Assembly (NCBI RefSeq): GCF_000170895.1
Contig: NZ_ABCS01000002.1
Location: 124,001 to 188,000, forward strand
Origin: Plesiocystis pacifica SIR-1
GTDB lineage: Bacteria; Myxococcota_A; Polyangia; Nannocystales; Nannocystaceae
Reading direction: 5' to 3'
DNA: 64,000 bases
Part shown: in pieces, positions 40,586-48,939 of the stretch
Position numbering within the stretch: the first letter of the stretch is position 1
Layout: every line of letters begins with the position of its first letter
The notes under the pieces: model-generated
What the model saw: only the letters and a program-made list of their open reading frames with translations
The model's database searches: none
Told to the model about the DNA's origin: nothing
Program-made: the position numbers and the translations under genes

Positions 40586-42112
40586 TCAGTTGGGGACGTC
40601 GGCGCCAGGGAAGTCGGCCTCGCCGTCGATGTTGACTCGAGGGTCGCCGTCGATGTCAACGATTGGGTCACCGGTGTTCCAAGTTGCGAAGGTGGAGAGG
40701 GTCTCGAAGACCGGAGAGTTCGCTACGAGATGGAAGTCTCCGTTGGCGAAGTCCACAAACCATCCAGACATGTCGTCAAACGGATCAGGGCTATCTGCCT
40801 CGAGAAATACGCCTTCCAGCGCGACACCACTACAGGCCTCTTCAGGCGCTGCCCCAAGCGTCAAGATAATCGAGTTCCGAACCGACGAGCCCGCGCCCGA
40901 ATTACATGCAATTCCGGATGCGCTTCCTCCGAACCCTGCGCCAAGTGTCGACGACACGATCTCTACTGTGCCCGATGTAACGCTAACCGCGGGAATGTTC
41001 ACTGCTTGAACACCAACGGAGGAGCTCCGCACATATGCGGCCCCGTTGCTTACTGTCAAGCCAGCCTGATTGCTGTTGGAAATCCGGCTGCGTGTCAGGT
41101 AGGCGGTTCCATTGAACGTCACGGCTACGCCTGAGTTCGTCGACCCGTTGAAGACTAACCGATGTAGGAAAACGGTTCCTCCGTCATCTGCTCGCAGAGA
41201 CGCTCCGCTGTCATTCTCCCAGACCGGCGTTTCATCAGCCGCGGCCAAGATAGCAACACGCGTTCCACTCGCGGATACCGTGATTGATTCATTGTAGCTT
41301 CCTGCAGCCTCGTGGACGACAATTACGCCCTTCATCCCGCTCTCGATCAGAGCTTCGGCTGCACCGATCGTACAGTACGGGTTCGCCTCCGTCCCATCCG
41401 CCGCCCCACAGTTCATGTTGTCCCCATCAACGTGGATCGGCTCCACATCAAAACACGTCCCCACATCCAACTCACACGCACTCCCCGGGCACTGCTCGTG
41501 CATCGTGCACGGCACGCACGTGTTGTCCACGCAAGCCGGCGCATCCATCGGACAAGCGCTCGCATCCTCCTCCGTGCACACCACACACGCCCCGCTGCCA
41601 GCATCGCACACCGGAGAGTCGGGGTAGTCATCCGCGCACGACGTTCCCACGGCATCCCCGCAGGCCACACAGGACCCGTCGTCGCACAGCGGCGTCGCCC
41701 CATCGCACTCGTCACTCGTCACGCATTCAGGCCCGGTCGTCTCGGTCGCAGTCTCCGTCTCGGTCGCAGTCTCCGTCTCGGTCGTAGTCTCCGTCACGTC
41801 CGTGGTGTCGGTCTCGGCCGTCGTGTCCGTCCCTGTATCCTCGTCATCGCACAACCCGGCATCCCCGCCCATGCAGTACCAACACTCCGTCGGGGGCATC
41901 TCCTGGACGCAGCCGTCGTTCGGCGCATCGACACACGAGTTGTCCGTGCAGTAGGCCGTCTCCCAGTCAGGGTGGCGCTCCGCGCAGAACGCATCGCCGT
42001 TGTTGTTGTAGCAGTGGTTCGGGTTCGGCTCGATGCACCCGGCAGAGCTGCCGGAAAAAACCAAACCGATCGTAAAGGCGAAGCCGAAGAGCGCGAGGTG
42101 ACGGCGTTGCAT
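40586..42112 (-). CDS. Cys-rich lipoprotein with right-handed beta-helix-like domain
   Basis: 508 residues from the ATG at 42112. The signal peptide ends SSAGC (lipobox). A Thr/Glu linker (TDTTDVTETTTETETATETE, about 95-120) is flanked by Cys-rich repeats resembling the CVxDxCxx/CPMDAPACVDNTC modules of myxobacterial surface proteins. The C-terminal ~270 residues show parallel beta-helix character (VAILAAADETPVW, RLVFNGSTNSGVAVTFNGTA, LTRSRISNSNQAGLTVSNG). Probably surface-exposed. Confidence 0.82.
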   Translation of the reverse strand: MQRRHLALFGFAFTIGLVFSGSSAGCIEPNPNHCYNNNGDAFCAERHPDWETAYCTDNSCVDAPNDGCVQEMPPTECWYCMGGDAGLCDDEDTGTDTTAETDTTDVTETTTETETATETETATETTGPECVTSDECDGATPLCDDGSCVACGDAVGTSCADDYPDSPVCDAGSGACVVCTEEDASACPMDAPACVDNTCVPCTMHEQCPGSACELDVGTCFDVEPIHVDGDNMNCGAADGTEANPYCTIGAAEALIESGMKGVIVVHEAAGSYNESITVSASGTRVAILAAADETPVWENDSGASLRADDGGTVFLHRLVFNGSTNSGVAVTFNGTAYLTRSRISNSNQAGLTVSNGAAYVRSSSVGVQAVNIPAVSVTSGTVEIVSSTLGAGFGGSASGIACNSGAGSSVRNSIILTLGAAPEEACSGVALEGVFLEADSPDPFDDMSGWFVDFANGDFHLVANSPVFETLSTFATWNTGDPIVDIDGDPRVNIDGEADFPGADVPN

Positions 42113-42407
42113 CCTTGGAAGTGTCCGTGCGCCTCCCCACGAGGTCAAGCCTCGAGGTCGGGAGAGCCTGAGACAAAAGCCCACCAAACCCAGCGCGAAC
42201 ACAGCCCCAAGTCACCGCACGACTACACCTGGCCCGATTTGACCTCGCCCGTCCGTCCTCCGCTCCCAGCAGCGCCTCAAGCCGCTCCCATCACCCCAGG
42301 TGCGTTACCGTGCCCCTCGTGCCGGAGCTGCGCGCACACGACCTCCGCCAACACCTCGCTCCGGCCTGGTGCTTCACCGTCGCCGGTACCTTTGGCCCTC
42401 GCTGACC

Positions 42408-42755
42408 TCAGCCCTCCATCAGCACGCTGTGGTGCAGCGAGTAGATCACCGCAAAGGCCATCCGCTGCTGCACCGCTGGCAGCCGCCGAATGAACTCCGC
42501 GAGCTGGTCCACCGCGTCCCGCTCCTCGTCCAGCAGCAACCCCGTCGACATCTCGAGCCCCGCGGCGATCTTGTGCAGCGTCTCTAGCGAGGGGTTGAAC
42601 TTGCTCCCCTCGAGCCGCCGGATCGTGTCCGCCGAGAGCTCGGAGCGCTCCGCGAGCTCTTCTTGCGTCAAGCCCAAGTTGGCACGCAGCCGCCGCAGGC
42701 GCTTGGCAAAGAGCTTCTTCCTATCCAAAGCCGGTCGCTCCACGTGTTCGGGCAT
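42408..42755 (-). CDS. XRE-family DNA-binding protein, 115 aa
   Basis: A Cro/C1-type helix-turn-helix, LRANLGLTQEELAERSELSA then DTIRRLEGSKFNPSLETLHKI, spans residues about 23-68. The C-terminal ~45 residues are helical and may dimerise. The ~295 bp between this gene and the lipoprotein hold no recognisable feature. It could regulate island genes, like the second XRE gene 115 bp upstream. Confidence 0.88.
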   Translation of the reverse strand: MPEHVERPALDRKKLFAKRLRRLRANLGLTQEELAERSELSADTIRRLEGSKFNPSLETLHKIAAGLEMSTGLLLDEERDAVDQLAEFIRRLPAVQQRMAFAVIYSLHHSVLMEG

Positions 42756-42870
42756 GGCTCCTCCGCTGGCTGCACGCGCGTTCGGGCGTGCGACCCATGC
42801 GAGGGTTCATGCCATGGAATCCGACGCGTCGCAAGTCAAATAGTTAGCAATCGAACTAGAACCGGAAGCG

Positions 42871-43263
42871 TCAGCCCGCGCCATCCAGCCAGCCCTGCAA
42901 CACGCCCGCCTCCATGCCGAGCGCAGCCGCGGCCTCCTCGACGCTGCCCATGTCGCTGACAACCTGCTCCGCCAGCTCCCGGAGCATCCCTGCCCACGAG
43001 CCACTCGCCACCGTGTAGCTCGGCCGCATCCGCCCCTTCGGGGGAGCAGCCGCGGAGATCAGCGCGGCGACATCCAGGTCGAGACCTGCGGCGATCTTGG
43101 CGAGGGTGTCGAGCGAAGGCGAGAGCTGCTGCGTCTCGAGCTTCGAGATCGTCGCGTCCGCGACCCCAGCTCGCTTGGCGAGCTCGCGCTGGCTCAGCCC
43201 CAGCTCCGCCCGTCGTCCGCGGACGACCTCGGCCAGGGACTCGCGGAGACCTGCGTCGCTCAT
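42871..43263 (-). CDS. XRE-family DNA-binding protein, 130 aa
   Basis: The ATG at 43263 gives an HTH (RRAELGLSQRELAKRAGVAD then ATISKLETQQLSPSLDTLAKI, residues about 17-60) followed by a C-terminal helical region. The frame continues upstream but without coding character. Divergent from the truncated sigma gene across 254 bp, a likely shared regulatory region. Confidence 0.85.
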   Translation of the reverse strand: MSDAGLRESLAEVVRGRRAELGLSQRELAKRAGVADATISKLETQQLSPSLDTLAKIAAGLDLDVAALISAAAPPKGRMRPSYTVASGSWAGMLRELAEQVVSDMGSVEEAAAALGMEAGVLQGWLDGAG

Positions 43264-43517
43264 GGGGGGAGTGTGCCACTTCGGGGCGCGAGGGTGAACG
43301 CTTGCCGGTTGAGCGGCGTGAGGCCAAGGACGATTCGGGCACGAGCGCGGGGACCACTCGTGCCCCTGCGCTGGGCCCAGATCGGCCCCAGACAGCACCT
43401 CGAGGGAGCTCGTGCAGCGATCGACCGCCCAGGCGGATCGCAGCCAGACACCCCTGCCGCTGGCGTCCCAGCACGAGCGCTCGTCCCTCAGCGCGTCCCC
43501 GTTGCTAGCGCGCCAAG

Positions 43518-43887
43518 GTGTCAAGCATCACACCCGAACATCCGTGGGGCATGCAGCTCAGCCCCCAGGAGCTGCGTCGCTTCGACCGAGAGCTCCTCCG
43601 CTACTTCACCCGCCGCACCGGCTCCCCCGAGCTCGCCGAAGATCTCCGCCAAGAGGTCTGGCTCGCCGCCCGCCACTACCGGGGCGAAGGCCCACCCAAG
43701 AACTTCCTCCGCGCCGTCGCCCACCGCCAGCTGGTCAACCATCTCCGCCAAAAGCACCGACACCCCGCCCCACTCCCCGCCGACATCTCCAGCCCCCGGC
43801 CCTCCCCCGAACACCGCGCCCTCCAACACCAAAGCCACCGCGCCCTCCACACGGCCCTCACCGCCGTCCCCGAACCCTTCCGCCGGG
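43518..43887 (+). pseudogene. ECF sigma factor, 3'-truncated by an IS element
   Basis: A GTG (43518) or ATG (43551) starts a clear ECF sigma-2 domain: RFDRELLRYFTRRTGSPELA, then EDLRQEVWLAARHYRG and NFLRAVAHRQLVNHLRQKHR, and a linker up to TALTAVPEPFRRG. The -35-binding sigma-4 domain is missing, because the frame meets the left inverted repeat of the ISL3-like element at 43888. A product without sigma-4 should not act as a normal ECF factor. Confidence 0.75.
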
Positions 43888-45213
43888 GCTTCAGGACTTT
43901 GAGTGGGTCACCCCGCAGGGAACCCTGGTACGCCCCCTCCAGCCCAGGCATGCTGAGAGCCCGTGCGCGACCGAGACCTCTACGCCAAGCTCCTTGGAAT
44001 CGAAGACCCCTGGTACGTCCGCGACGTTGACCCGCGCCTCGAGGCTGGGGAGGTCGAGATCTTCATCTCCCGAGACGAGCGCGCCGAGCTCCCGTGCCCA
44101 GTCTGCGGGGCCGCGGCCGGGCGCTACGACACGCGGACTCGCACCTGGAGGCACCTCGACACCATGCAGTACAAGACCCTCCTGACCGCCGAGGTCCCGC
44201 GGGTCAAGTGCGCCGAGCATGGCGTCAAGCAGCTGAAGGTGCCCTGGGCCGAGCCCGGCTCGAGGTTCACCGCGATGTTCGAGGCGCTCGTCATCGACTG
44301 GCTCAAAGAGGCCAGCGTGTCCGCCGTGGCGAGGATGCTGCGCATGACTTGGGACGAGGTCGACGGCGTCATGGCCCGAGCCGTCGCTCGGGGCCTCGAG
44401 CGCCAGCAGTCCCAGCCGCTGCGCAACATCGGCATCGACGAGACCTCGTTCCAAAAGCGCCACGAGTACGTGACCGTGGTCTACGACTGCGACCGCAAAC
44501 ACGTCATCGACGTCCTCGACAACCGCCGCCAGTTCGACCTCGAGGAATTCTACTTTGGCACCCCCCTCGAACACCTCCAGAGCCTGGAGTCGGTGTCGAT
44601 GGACATGTGGGGGCCCTACGTCCAGGCGACGCTGATCCACGTCCCCGACGCGGAGCGGAAGATCGCCTTCGACCGCTTCCACGTCGCCAAGCACATCAAC
44701 GACGGCGTCAACAAGGTGCGGGTCGATGAGCACGCCGAGCTGCGCGAGCTCGGAGACCGGACCCTGACGGGGACTCGCTACCTGTGGCTGAAGAACCCCG
44801 AGAACATGACGGCCAAGAGCCGGCTTCGCTTCGAGGCCCTGCGCGGGAGCTCGCTGCGAGTAGCGAGGGCGTGGGCGATGAAGGAGGCCGCGCGCCAGCT
44901 GTGGAGCTACGAGCGGCGGGGCTGGGCGCGGCGGGCTTGGAAGCGGCTCATCGGCTGGATGGCGCGGTCTCGACTACCGCCGATGGTCAAGGTCGGCCGG
45001 ACCCTGCGAGCGCACCTGTGGGGCATCGTGAACGCGATCGTCCTCGGGGCGACGAACGCCTCACTCGAAGCGGTGAACTCGAAGATCCAGGCGCTGAAGA
45101 AACGGGCGTGCGGGTATCGGAGCCGGGCTCGGTTTCGGAGCGCGATCTTGTTTCACTGCGGGGGGCTCGAGCTCTATCCGAGCGCTCATCTCGCCCACAC
45201 GAATTCCTGAAGC
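43888..45213 (+). mobile_element. ISL3-family-like insertion sequence, 1326 bp
   Basis: Imperfect terminal inverted repeats of 21 bp (43888-43908 and 45193-45213, about 17 matches; both start GCTTCAGGA) enclose one transposase gene. Length is normal for ISL3. The 8 bp flanking each end (CCGCCGGG on the left, GCCACCTC on the right, if the ends are placed correctly) are not a target duplication. Confidence 0.75.
43963..45210 (+). CDS. ISL3-family transposase
   Basis: 415 residues. The N-terminal zinc-binding motif CPVCGAAAGRYDTRTRTWRHLD and a helix-turn-helix precede the DDE domain. NIGIDETSFQKRHEYVTVVYD carries the first Asp, VSMDMWGPYVQA the second, and NSKIQALKKRACGYR follows the Glu (LEAVNSKI). 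The protein has full length for the family and no frameshift. It uses a GTG start and reads into the right inverted repeat. Confidence 0.93.
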   Translation: MRDRDLYAKLLGIEDPWYVRDVDPRLEAGEVEIFISRDERAELPCPVCGAAAGRYDTRTRTWRHLDTMQYKTLLTAEVPRVKCAEHGVKQLKVPWAEPGSRFTAMFEALVIDWLKEASVSAVARMLRMTWDEVDGVMARAVARGLERQQSQPLRNIGIDETSFQKRHEYVTVVYDCDRKHVIDVLDNRRQFDLEEFYFGTPLEHLQSLESVSMDMWGPYVQATLIHVPDAERKIAFDRFHVAKHINDGVNKVRVDEHAELRELGDRTLTGTRYLWLKNPENMTAKSRLRFEALRGSSLRVARAWAMKEAARQLWSYERRGWARRAWKRLIGWMARSRLPPMVKVGRTLRAHLWGIVNAIVLGATNASLEAVNSKIQALKKRACGYRSRARFRSAILFHCGGLELYPSAHLAHTNS

Positions 45214-45425
45214 GCCACCTCAGTGAGGCTAGGCTGTGGCTGTCCGACGAAGCGAAGGCCCGCCCCCTCGAGGACGAGCAAGGGATCGAAGTACCCGACG
45301 TTCAAGCTGCGACGCTTCGCAGCGTCGCGGGCACCTCGCCTCCAACATGGCCATCGCCACAGCCCCTCGCCCTGTCTATACGCTACCGCTGGACCGTACT
45401 CCCCCCCTGTGTCCCGAGCGGCCAT
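45186..45425 (-). CDS. Small hypothetical ORF abutting the IS right end (doubtful)
   Basis: 79 residues from the ATG at 45425. The sequence (MAARDTGGEYGPAVAYRQGE, with Trp/Cys-rich LWRWPCW) looks protein-like, but it overlaps the possible 5' part of the coiled-coil gene on the other strand, and its stop lies inside the IS inverted repeat. If real, it is a C-terminally truncated gene cut by the IS. One of the two overlapping frames is a shadow; I cannot tell which. Confidence 0.3.
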   Translation of the reverse strand: MAARDTGGEYGPAVAYRQGEGLWRWPCWRRGARDAAKRRSLNVGYFDPLLVLEGAGLRFVGQPQPSLTEVALQEFVWAR

Positions 45426-45431
45426 CAAGAA

Positions 45432-46283
45432 GATCCGCTCATCGGTCAATGGCGAAAACTCGACGAGAGCTGGGTCGCGCGCACCCGAAAGCTAGGAGAA
45501 GACCTCAACGAGGCCGGTAAGGAGCGAGGTCGGATTCACTCGGCGTTCTCCAGCCTGACCAGCGCTTTGCTCGGCTTCGAGCGCAAACAGACCAAGCTGC
45601 AGAAGCGTCTCGACACGATCAGTGAGCGTTCCCCCTCCGAGCTCGGGCCGACGTCATGCGTGCACATGCTGACGAAGCTCGACGGCCTCGAGCAAGAACT
45701 AGAGGCGCTCCATGGTGATCTAGGCGAGGTCGAGCGCAAGGCAGAAGAAGAGCGCGAGCGCAACGCGCAACGCGAGAAGTGGCAGACCGAGCAAGAGGAG
45801 GCGCAGCGTGACCTCGAAGTGAAAAAGCAGGAGGTCCTGGAGCTCGATGGCGAGAAAGCTCAACTCGACGCCGATCTCGAAACGGTCAACTCGGAGCTGG
45901 AGGAGGCCACCCGAAAGACCAAAAAGGACCTCCAGGCGCGCAAACACAAGCTCTCGGATCAACGGAAAAAGGTCGTGCGCTTCATGCAGAGGATCCGTAG
46001 TGAGATCGAAGCGCTCGAGCACCTGCTCGAGCAGTCCTTCGAGTTCCGCCCGCCCACACAGAAAAAGTCCAAGCGCAAACGACAACGCGGCCGCTTCGTC
46101 CCCGACGTCAAGGCCAAGTCCGGCGGTCCGGATGTTCCTGACGAGAGGCTCCCCGAGCTCGGCGCGCTGCGCAGGCGCGGCAAGCAACGCTTCCTCGTCA
46201 TCGAGCACTGGGAGCAACTCGAACGCGGTGAGCAAATCGCCGAACGCTACGGAGCCCAGCTCGTCGCTCCGGAGAAGATATGA
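45432..46283 (+). CDS. Coiled-coil protein, first gene of DUF2997/DUF1257 operon
   Basis: About 280 residues in an open frame that continues left to the IS without any standard start codon; the first in-frame TTG is at 45567. Either the start is unusual or the 5' end was lost when the IS inserted. Residues throughout show heptads and dense Lys/Glu/Arg (EELEALHGDLGEVERK..., KKQEVLELDGEKAQLDADLE), predicting a long coiled coil, then a basic patch KKSKRKRQRGR and a short C-terminal domain. Stop overlaps the DUF2997 start (ATGA). Confidence 0.6.
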   Translation, partial: DPLIGQWRKLDESWVARTRKLGEDLNEAGKERGRIHSAFSSLTSALLGFERKQTKLQKRLDTISERSPSELGPTSCVHMLTKLDGLEQELEALHGDLGEVERKAEEERERNAQREKWQTEQEEAQRDLEVKKQEVLELDGEKAQLDADLETVNSELEEATRKTKKDLQARKHKLSDQRKKVVRFMQRIRSEIEALEHLLEQSFEFRPPTQKKSKRKRQRGRFVPDVKAKSGGPDVPDERLPELGALRRRGKQRFLVIEHWEQLERGEQIAERYGAQLVAPEKI

Positions 46284-46492
46284 AGGAACAGCGCATCACC
46301 ATCGAAATCGACCCGGAAGGCCGGATCACTGCCGACGCCGACGGCTTCGCCGGAGACGCGTGCCTGCGTGAGCTCGACAAGCTCCTCGACGAGCTCGCGC
46401 CGACCACCGCGACCATCGAACGCAAGCCCGATGCCGGCCCCGCTCGGGTCCAGGCCTCACGAACCCAAACTGTCGGGAAGAAAAAGCGGTGA
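46280..46492 (+). CDS. DUF2997 family protein, 70 aa
   Basis: RITIEIDPEGRITADADGFA then GDACLRELDKLLDEL matches the DUF2997 pattern (IEIDPDGxxxxxxxGFxGxxC...). The conserved Cys is residue 28. Family members sit next to DUF1257/Ycf35 genes in cyanobacteria, planctomycetes and other bacteria. Function unknown. Overlaps both neighbours by 4 bp, so translation is coupled. Confidence 0.8.
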   Translation: MKEQRITIEIDPEGRITADADGFAGDACLRELDKLLDELAPTTATIERKPDAGPARVQASRTQTVGKKKR

Positions 46493-46983
46493 GTGCCTAC
46501 ATCACCTTGGCCACACCGATGACCGATCGAGAGTGCCTCCTGGAAGCTCTCGCTGCCCTCGGCTTTGGCAGCCAAAAGGTCGAGGTCCACGACGAACCCG
46601 TCGCACTCGTCGGCTACGAAGGCACACGCCGCGGTCAAGAAGCCAACATCGTCATCCGCCGCGCGCATGTCGGCGGTGCCTCGAACGATATTGGTTTTCT
46701 CGCCACGAAGACCGGCTACCAGGCGTTCGTGAGCGACTACGATCGAGGCCGCCATGGCAACCGATGGCTGGCCGAGCTCAACACCCGCTACCAGGCCGCG
46801 TGGACCGCCAAACAAGAGCGCCTCGCCGAGGAGGAGCGAAAGCGCGTCGAGGAAGAGCGCCGACAGCTCGTCGAGGCTCAGCGAGAGGCGATCCACCGCA
46901 AGGCCAAAAAGCTTGGCTACCGCGTGCAAGAGACCCGCGAGGACGGCAAACTGCGGCTGGTCTTGATCAAGCGGGTCTACTGA
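46489..46983 (+). CDS. DUF1257 (Ycf35-like) protein, 164 aa
   Basis: The N-terminus MSAYITLATPMTDRECLLEALAALGF is typical of Ycf35/DUF1257 (short polar start, then xxLxxALxxLG). The middle is beta-rich; residues about 105-140 form a Lys/Glu/Arg helix, and a final strand YRVQETREDGKLRLVLIKR follows. Ycf35 is an old, uncharacterised plastid/cyanobacterial protein. It is translationally coupled to DUF2997, and the radical-SAM gene begins 2 bp after its stop. Confidence 0.8.
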   Translation: MSAYITLATPMTDRECLLEALAALGFGSQKVEVHDEPVALVGYEGTRRGQEANIVIRRAHVGGASNDIGFLATKTGYQAFVSDYDRGRHGNRWLAELNTRYQAAWTAKQERLAEEERKRVEEERRQLVEAQREAIHRKAKKLGYRVQETREDGKLRLVLIKRVY

Positions 46984-46985
46984 CG

Positions 46986-47552
46986 ATGACGACCCTCAAC
47001 ATTGCTCGTACGCTCGCTCGGTCGCAGGTCAATGGACCCGGAGAACGCTTCGTGATCTGGGCCCAAGGGTGCTCGCTCCGCTGTCCTGGGTGCTGGAACC
47101 CCGACACTTGGGCCAAGAAGTCCCGCGTCTTGGTGAGCGTCGATGAGCTCAGCCAAGCGATCTTCGACACCCCGGGGATCGAAGGTGTGACCCTCACAGG
47201 CGGGGAACCATTCGAACAAGCCGAAGGTTTCGGCGCGCTCGCCGACATCGTGCGCGCACGCAACATGTCGGTGATGATCTTTACCGGCTACAACCCCGAC
47301 GAGTTCGATAGTCGGAATCAGCGACGACTCGTCGAGCGATGCGACATCCTCGTAGCTGGTCGATACGTCCAGTCGCGTACGGTACACGGCCAGCCTTGGC
47401 TTGGGTCAGCGAACCAACAGGTGCACTATCTGACGGACAGGTACACCCCTGCGCGCCAGAGGGCGGAGTGTGAGTTCCACATCCATGAAGACGGACGGCT
47501 CGTCCTCACCGGCTTCCCGGCGCCCGAACTGCAAGACATCACTCCCGCGTGA
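46986..47552 (+). CDS. Radical SAM 4Fe-4S activase-like protein (NrdG-type)
   Basis: 188 residues. The SAM-binding cluster motif is Cys29-x3-Cys33-x2-Cys36 (GCSLRCPGCWN), followed by VTLTGGEPFEQ, the conserved GGEP loop. The short single-domain form resembles NrdG and other glycyl-radical activases. No glycyl-radical enzyme is encoded nearby, so the target must be another protein, possibly one in this operon. Last gene of the first operon. Confidence 0.9.
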   Translation: MTTLNIARTLARSQVNGPGERFVIWAQGCSLRCPGCWNPDTWAKKSRVLVSVDELSQAIFDTPGIEGVTLTGGEPFEQAEGFGALADIVRARNMSVMIFTGYNPDEFDSRNQRRLVERCDILVAGRYVQSRTVHGQPWLGSANQQVHYLTDRYTPARQRAECEFHIHEDGRLVLTGFPAPELQDITPA

Positions 47553-47703
47553 CCTCATCTCAGGGGCGCAGCATCAGCCGAGCCCATCACCCGTGACCGC
47601 TTCCGTCAGGGTTCACTAGAGGACCAGGTCGTCGTAGTATCCGCCAGGTGAGAATACGCCAACGCTCCCCCAGAGACCGGGATGCTCAGCCCCGAGGGCG
47701 TTC

Positions 47704-48939
47704 ATGACCGAATCCAGGCAGCGAGCTGTTGCCCGCGTCGTCGAGTTGCGCGGCTTCGCGTGGCACGACGAGCCGGCCCTCGAGCCCGCCGACGAAGGCA
47801 CTCCCCTACTTGACGAAAATGGCCAGCAACTCGGTTGCGTCGCGGTGCCCGACGATGCCCCGAGCAGCGAGTTCTCCATGGCCGACGGCATCGTCGCACT
47901 CGACAGTGCGACCCGCACCCGTCTGTTCGAAACGCTGAACCTCGACGAGATCGAGCTAATCCGCACGCTCTTGACCACCGTCGACGAGGCCCAAGAGCAG
48001 TGGCTGCTGGAGGTCGACGCCCGCATCGATTCGAATCTCTCCTCGACACTCGAAGAGTCTGACCTCCCCGGTCTGAGCCGGCGGGAACGAGCAGAGATCA
48101 GCATGCGGGTCGCCCGCTACGTGCTCGCCGGCGACATCGACTTCGGCCCCGAAGTGCGTGCGATGCTCGATCGCATCCTCGCCACGCGGCGGCGGCTGTT
48201 CGCCGACTCACTGCGCCTGGTCATCAGCCTCGTCCACCGGTATCGCAAACACATGGACTTCGCCACGGGTATGCTCCGCGGCGCACTTGGCCTCGACAAA
48301 GCGATCGATCGCTTCGAGCCCGAACGAGGCTGGCAGTTCTCGACCTACGCGACCTGGTGGATCCGACAGAACATCACGCGCTCATCCATGGACTTTGCCA
48401 CCGCTCTTCGCGTGCCCGTCCACGCGGCCGAGCAGACCACACGTTTTTGGATGGTCCAGCAGGAACTCTGGAGTCAGACGGGCGTGCGTCCGACCGACGA
48501 AGAGGTCCTCAACCAGGCCAACTTCAAGTTCTCGATCGAGCGACTCGGCGACTATCGCCGTCACGCCCGCACCGCCCACCTCACGCGACGCGACCAACTC
48601 GGGGCAGCAGAGGCCATTCTCGACAGCGACATCCCCTCCCTGCTCGAAGGCAACCCGGCGAGCGGCTGGGTTCGCGCGGCCATCGACCACGCCACCGCGC
48701 AGGTCGACGACAAAGAGCACAGTCGGCCCTCGAGGGGGCGCTGGCACGCGATCTTCTCTCGCCGAATTCTCGGGGACCAGATCCAGAACAACACTCTGCG
48801 GGAGCTCGGTGAAGAGTTCGACATCACTCGAGAGCGCATTCGACAAAATGAGGCGAAGCTGATCGACTTCCTCGCACGACGTCTCTTTCGCGGGCAGGAG
48901 CACCTCCCTCCGTTGGCATGGGGGCCGTCCGATGAGTGA
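47704..48939 (+). CDS. Sigma-70 family RNA polymerase sigma factor, island-borne
   Basis: 411 residues; ATG at 47704 after a 151-bp gap, probably the start of a new transcript. Region 2 is excellent: DSLRLVISLVHRYRKHMDF, then LDKAIDRFEPERGWQFSTYATWWIRQNITRS (about 165-232). Region 4 at about 358-400 reads LRELGEEFDITRERIRQNEAKL, with a complete HTH. A short region-3-like segment (RPTDEEVLNQANF) lies between. The N-terminal ~150 residues are not a normal region 1.1. The gene overlaps the next gene by 8 bp, so the two products are made together. Confidence 0.93.
   Translation: MTESRQRAVARVVELRGFAWHDEPALEPADEGTPLLDENGQQLGCVAVPDDAPSSEFSMADGIVALDSATRTRLFETLNLDEIELIRTLLTTVDEAQEQWLLEVDARIDSNLSSTLEESDLPGLSRRERAEISMRVARYVLAGDIDFGPEVRAMLDRILATRRRLFADSLRLVISLVHRYRKHMDFATGMLRGALGLDKAIDRFEPERGWQFSTYATWWIRQNITRSSMDFATALRVPVHAAEQTTRFWMVQQELWSQTGVRPTDEEVLNQANFKFSIERLGDYRRHARTAHLTRRDQLGAAEAILDSDIPSLLEGNPASGWVRAAIDHATAQVDDKEHSRPSRGRWHAIFSRRILGDQIQNNTLRELGEEFDITRERIRQNEAKLIDFLARRLFRGQEHLPPLAWGPSDE

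Noticed and set aside
44784-45431. Coiled-coil gene starting inside the transposase
   Set aside because: The upstream part overlaps the transposase in another frame and has no coding character of its own.
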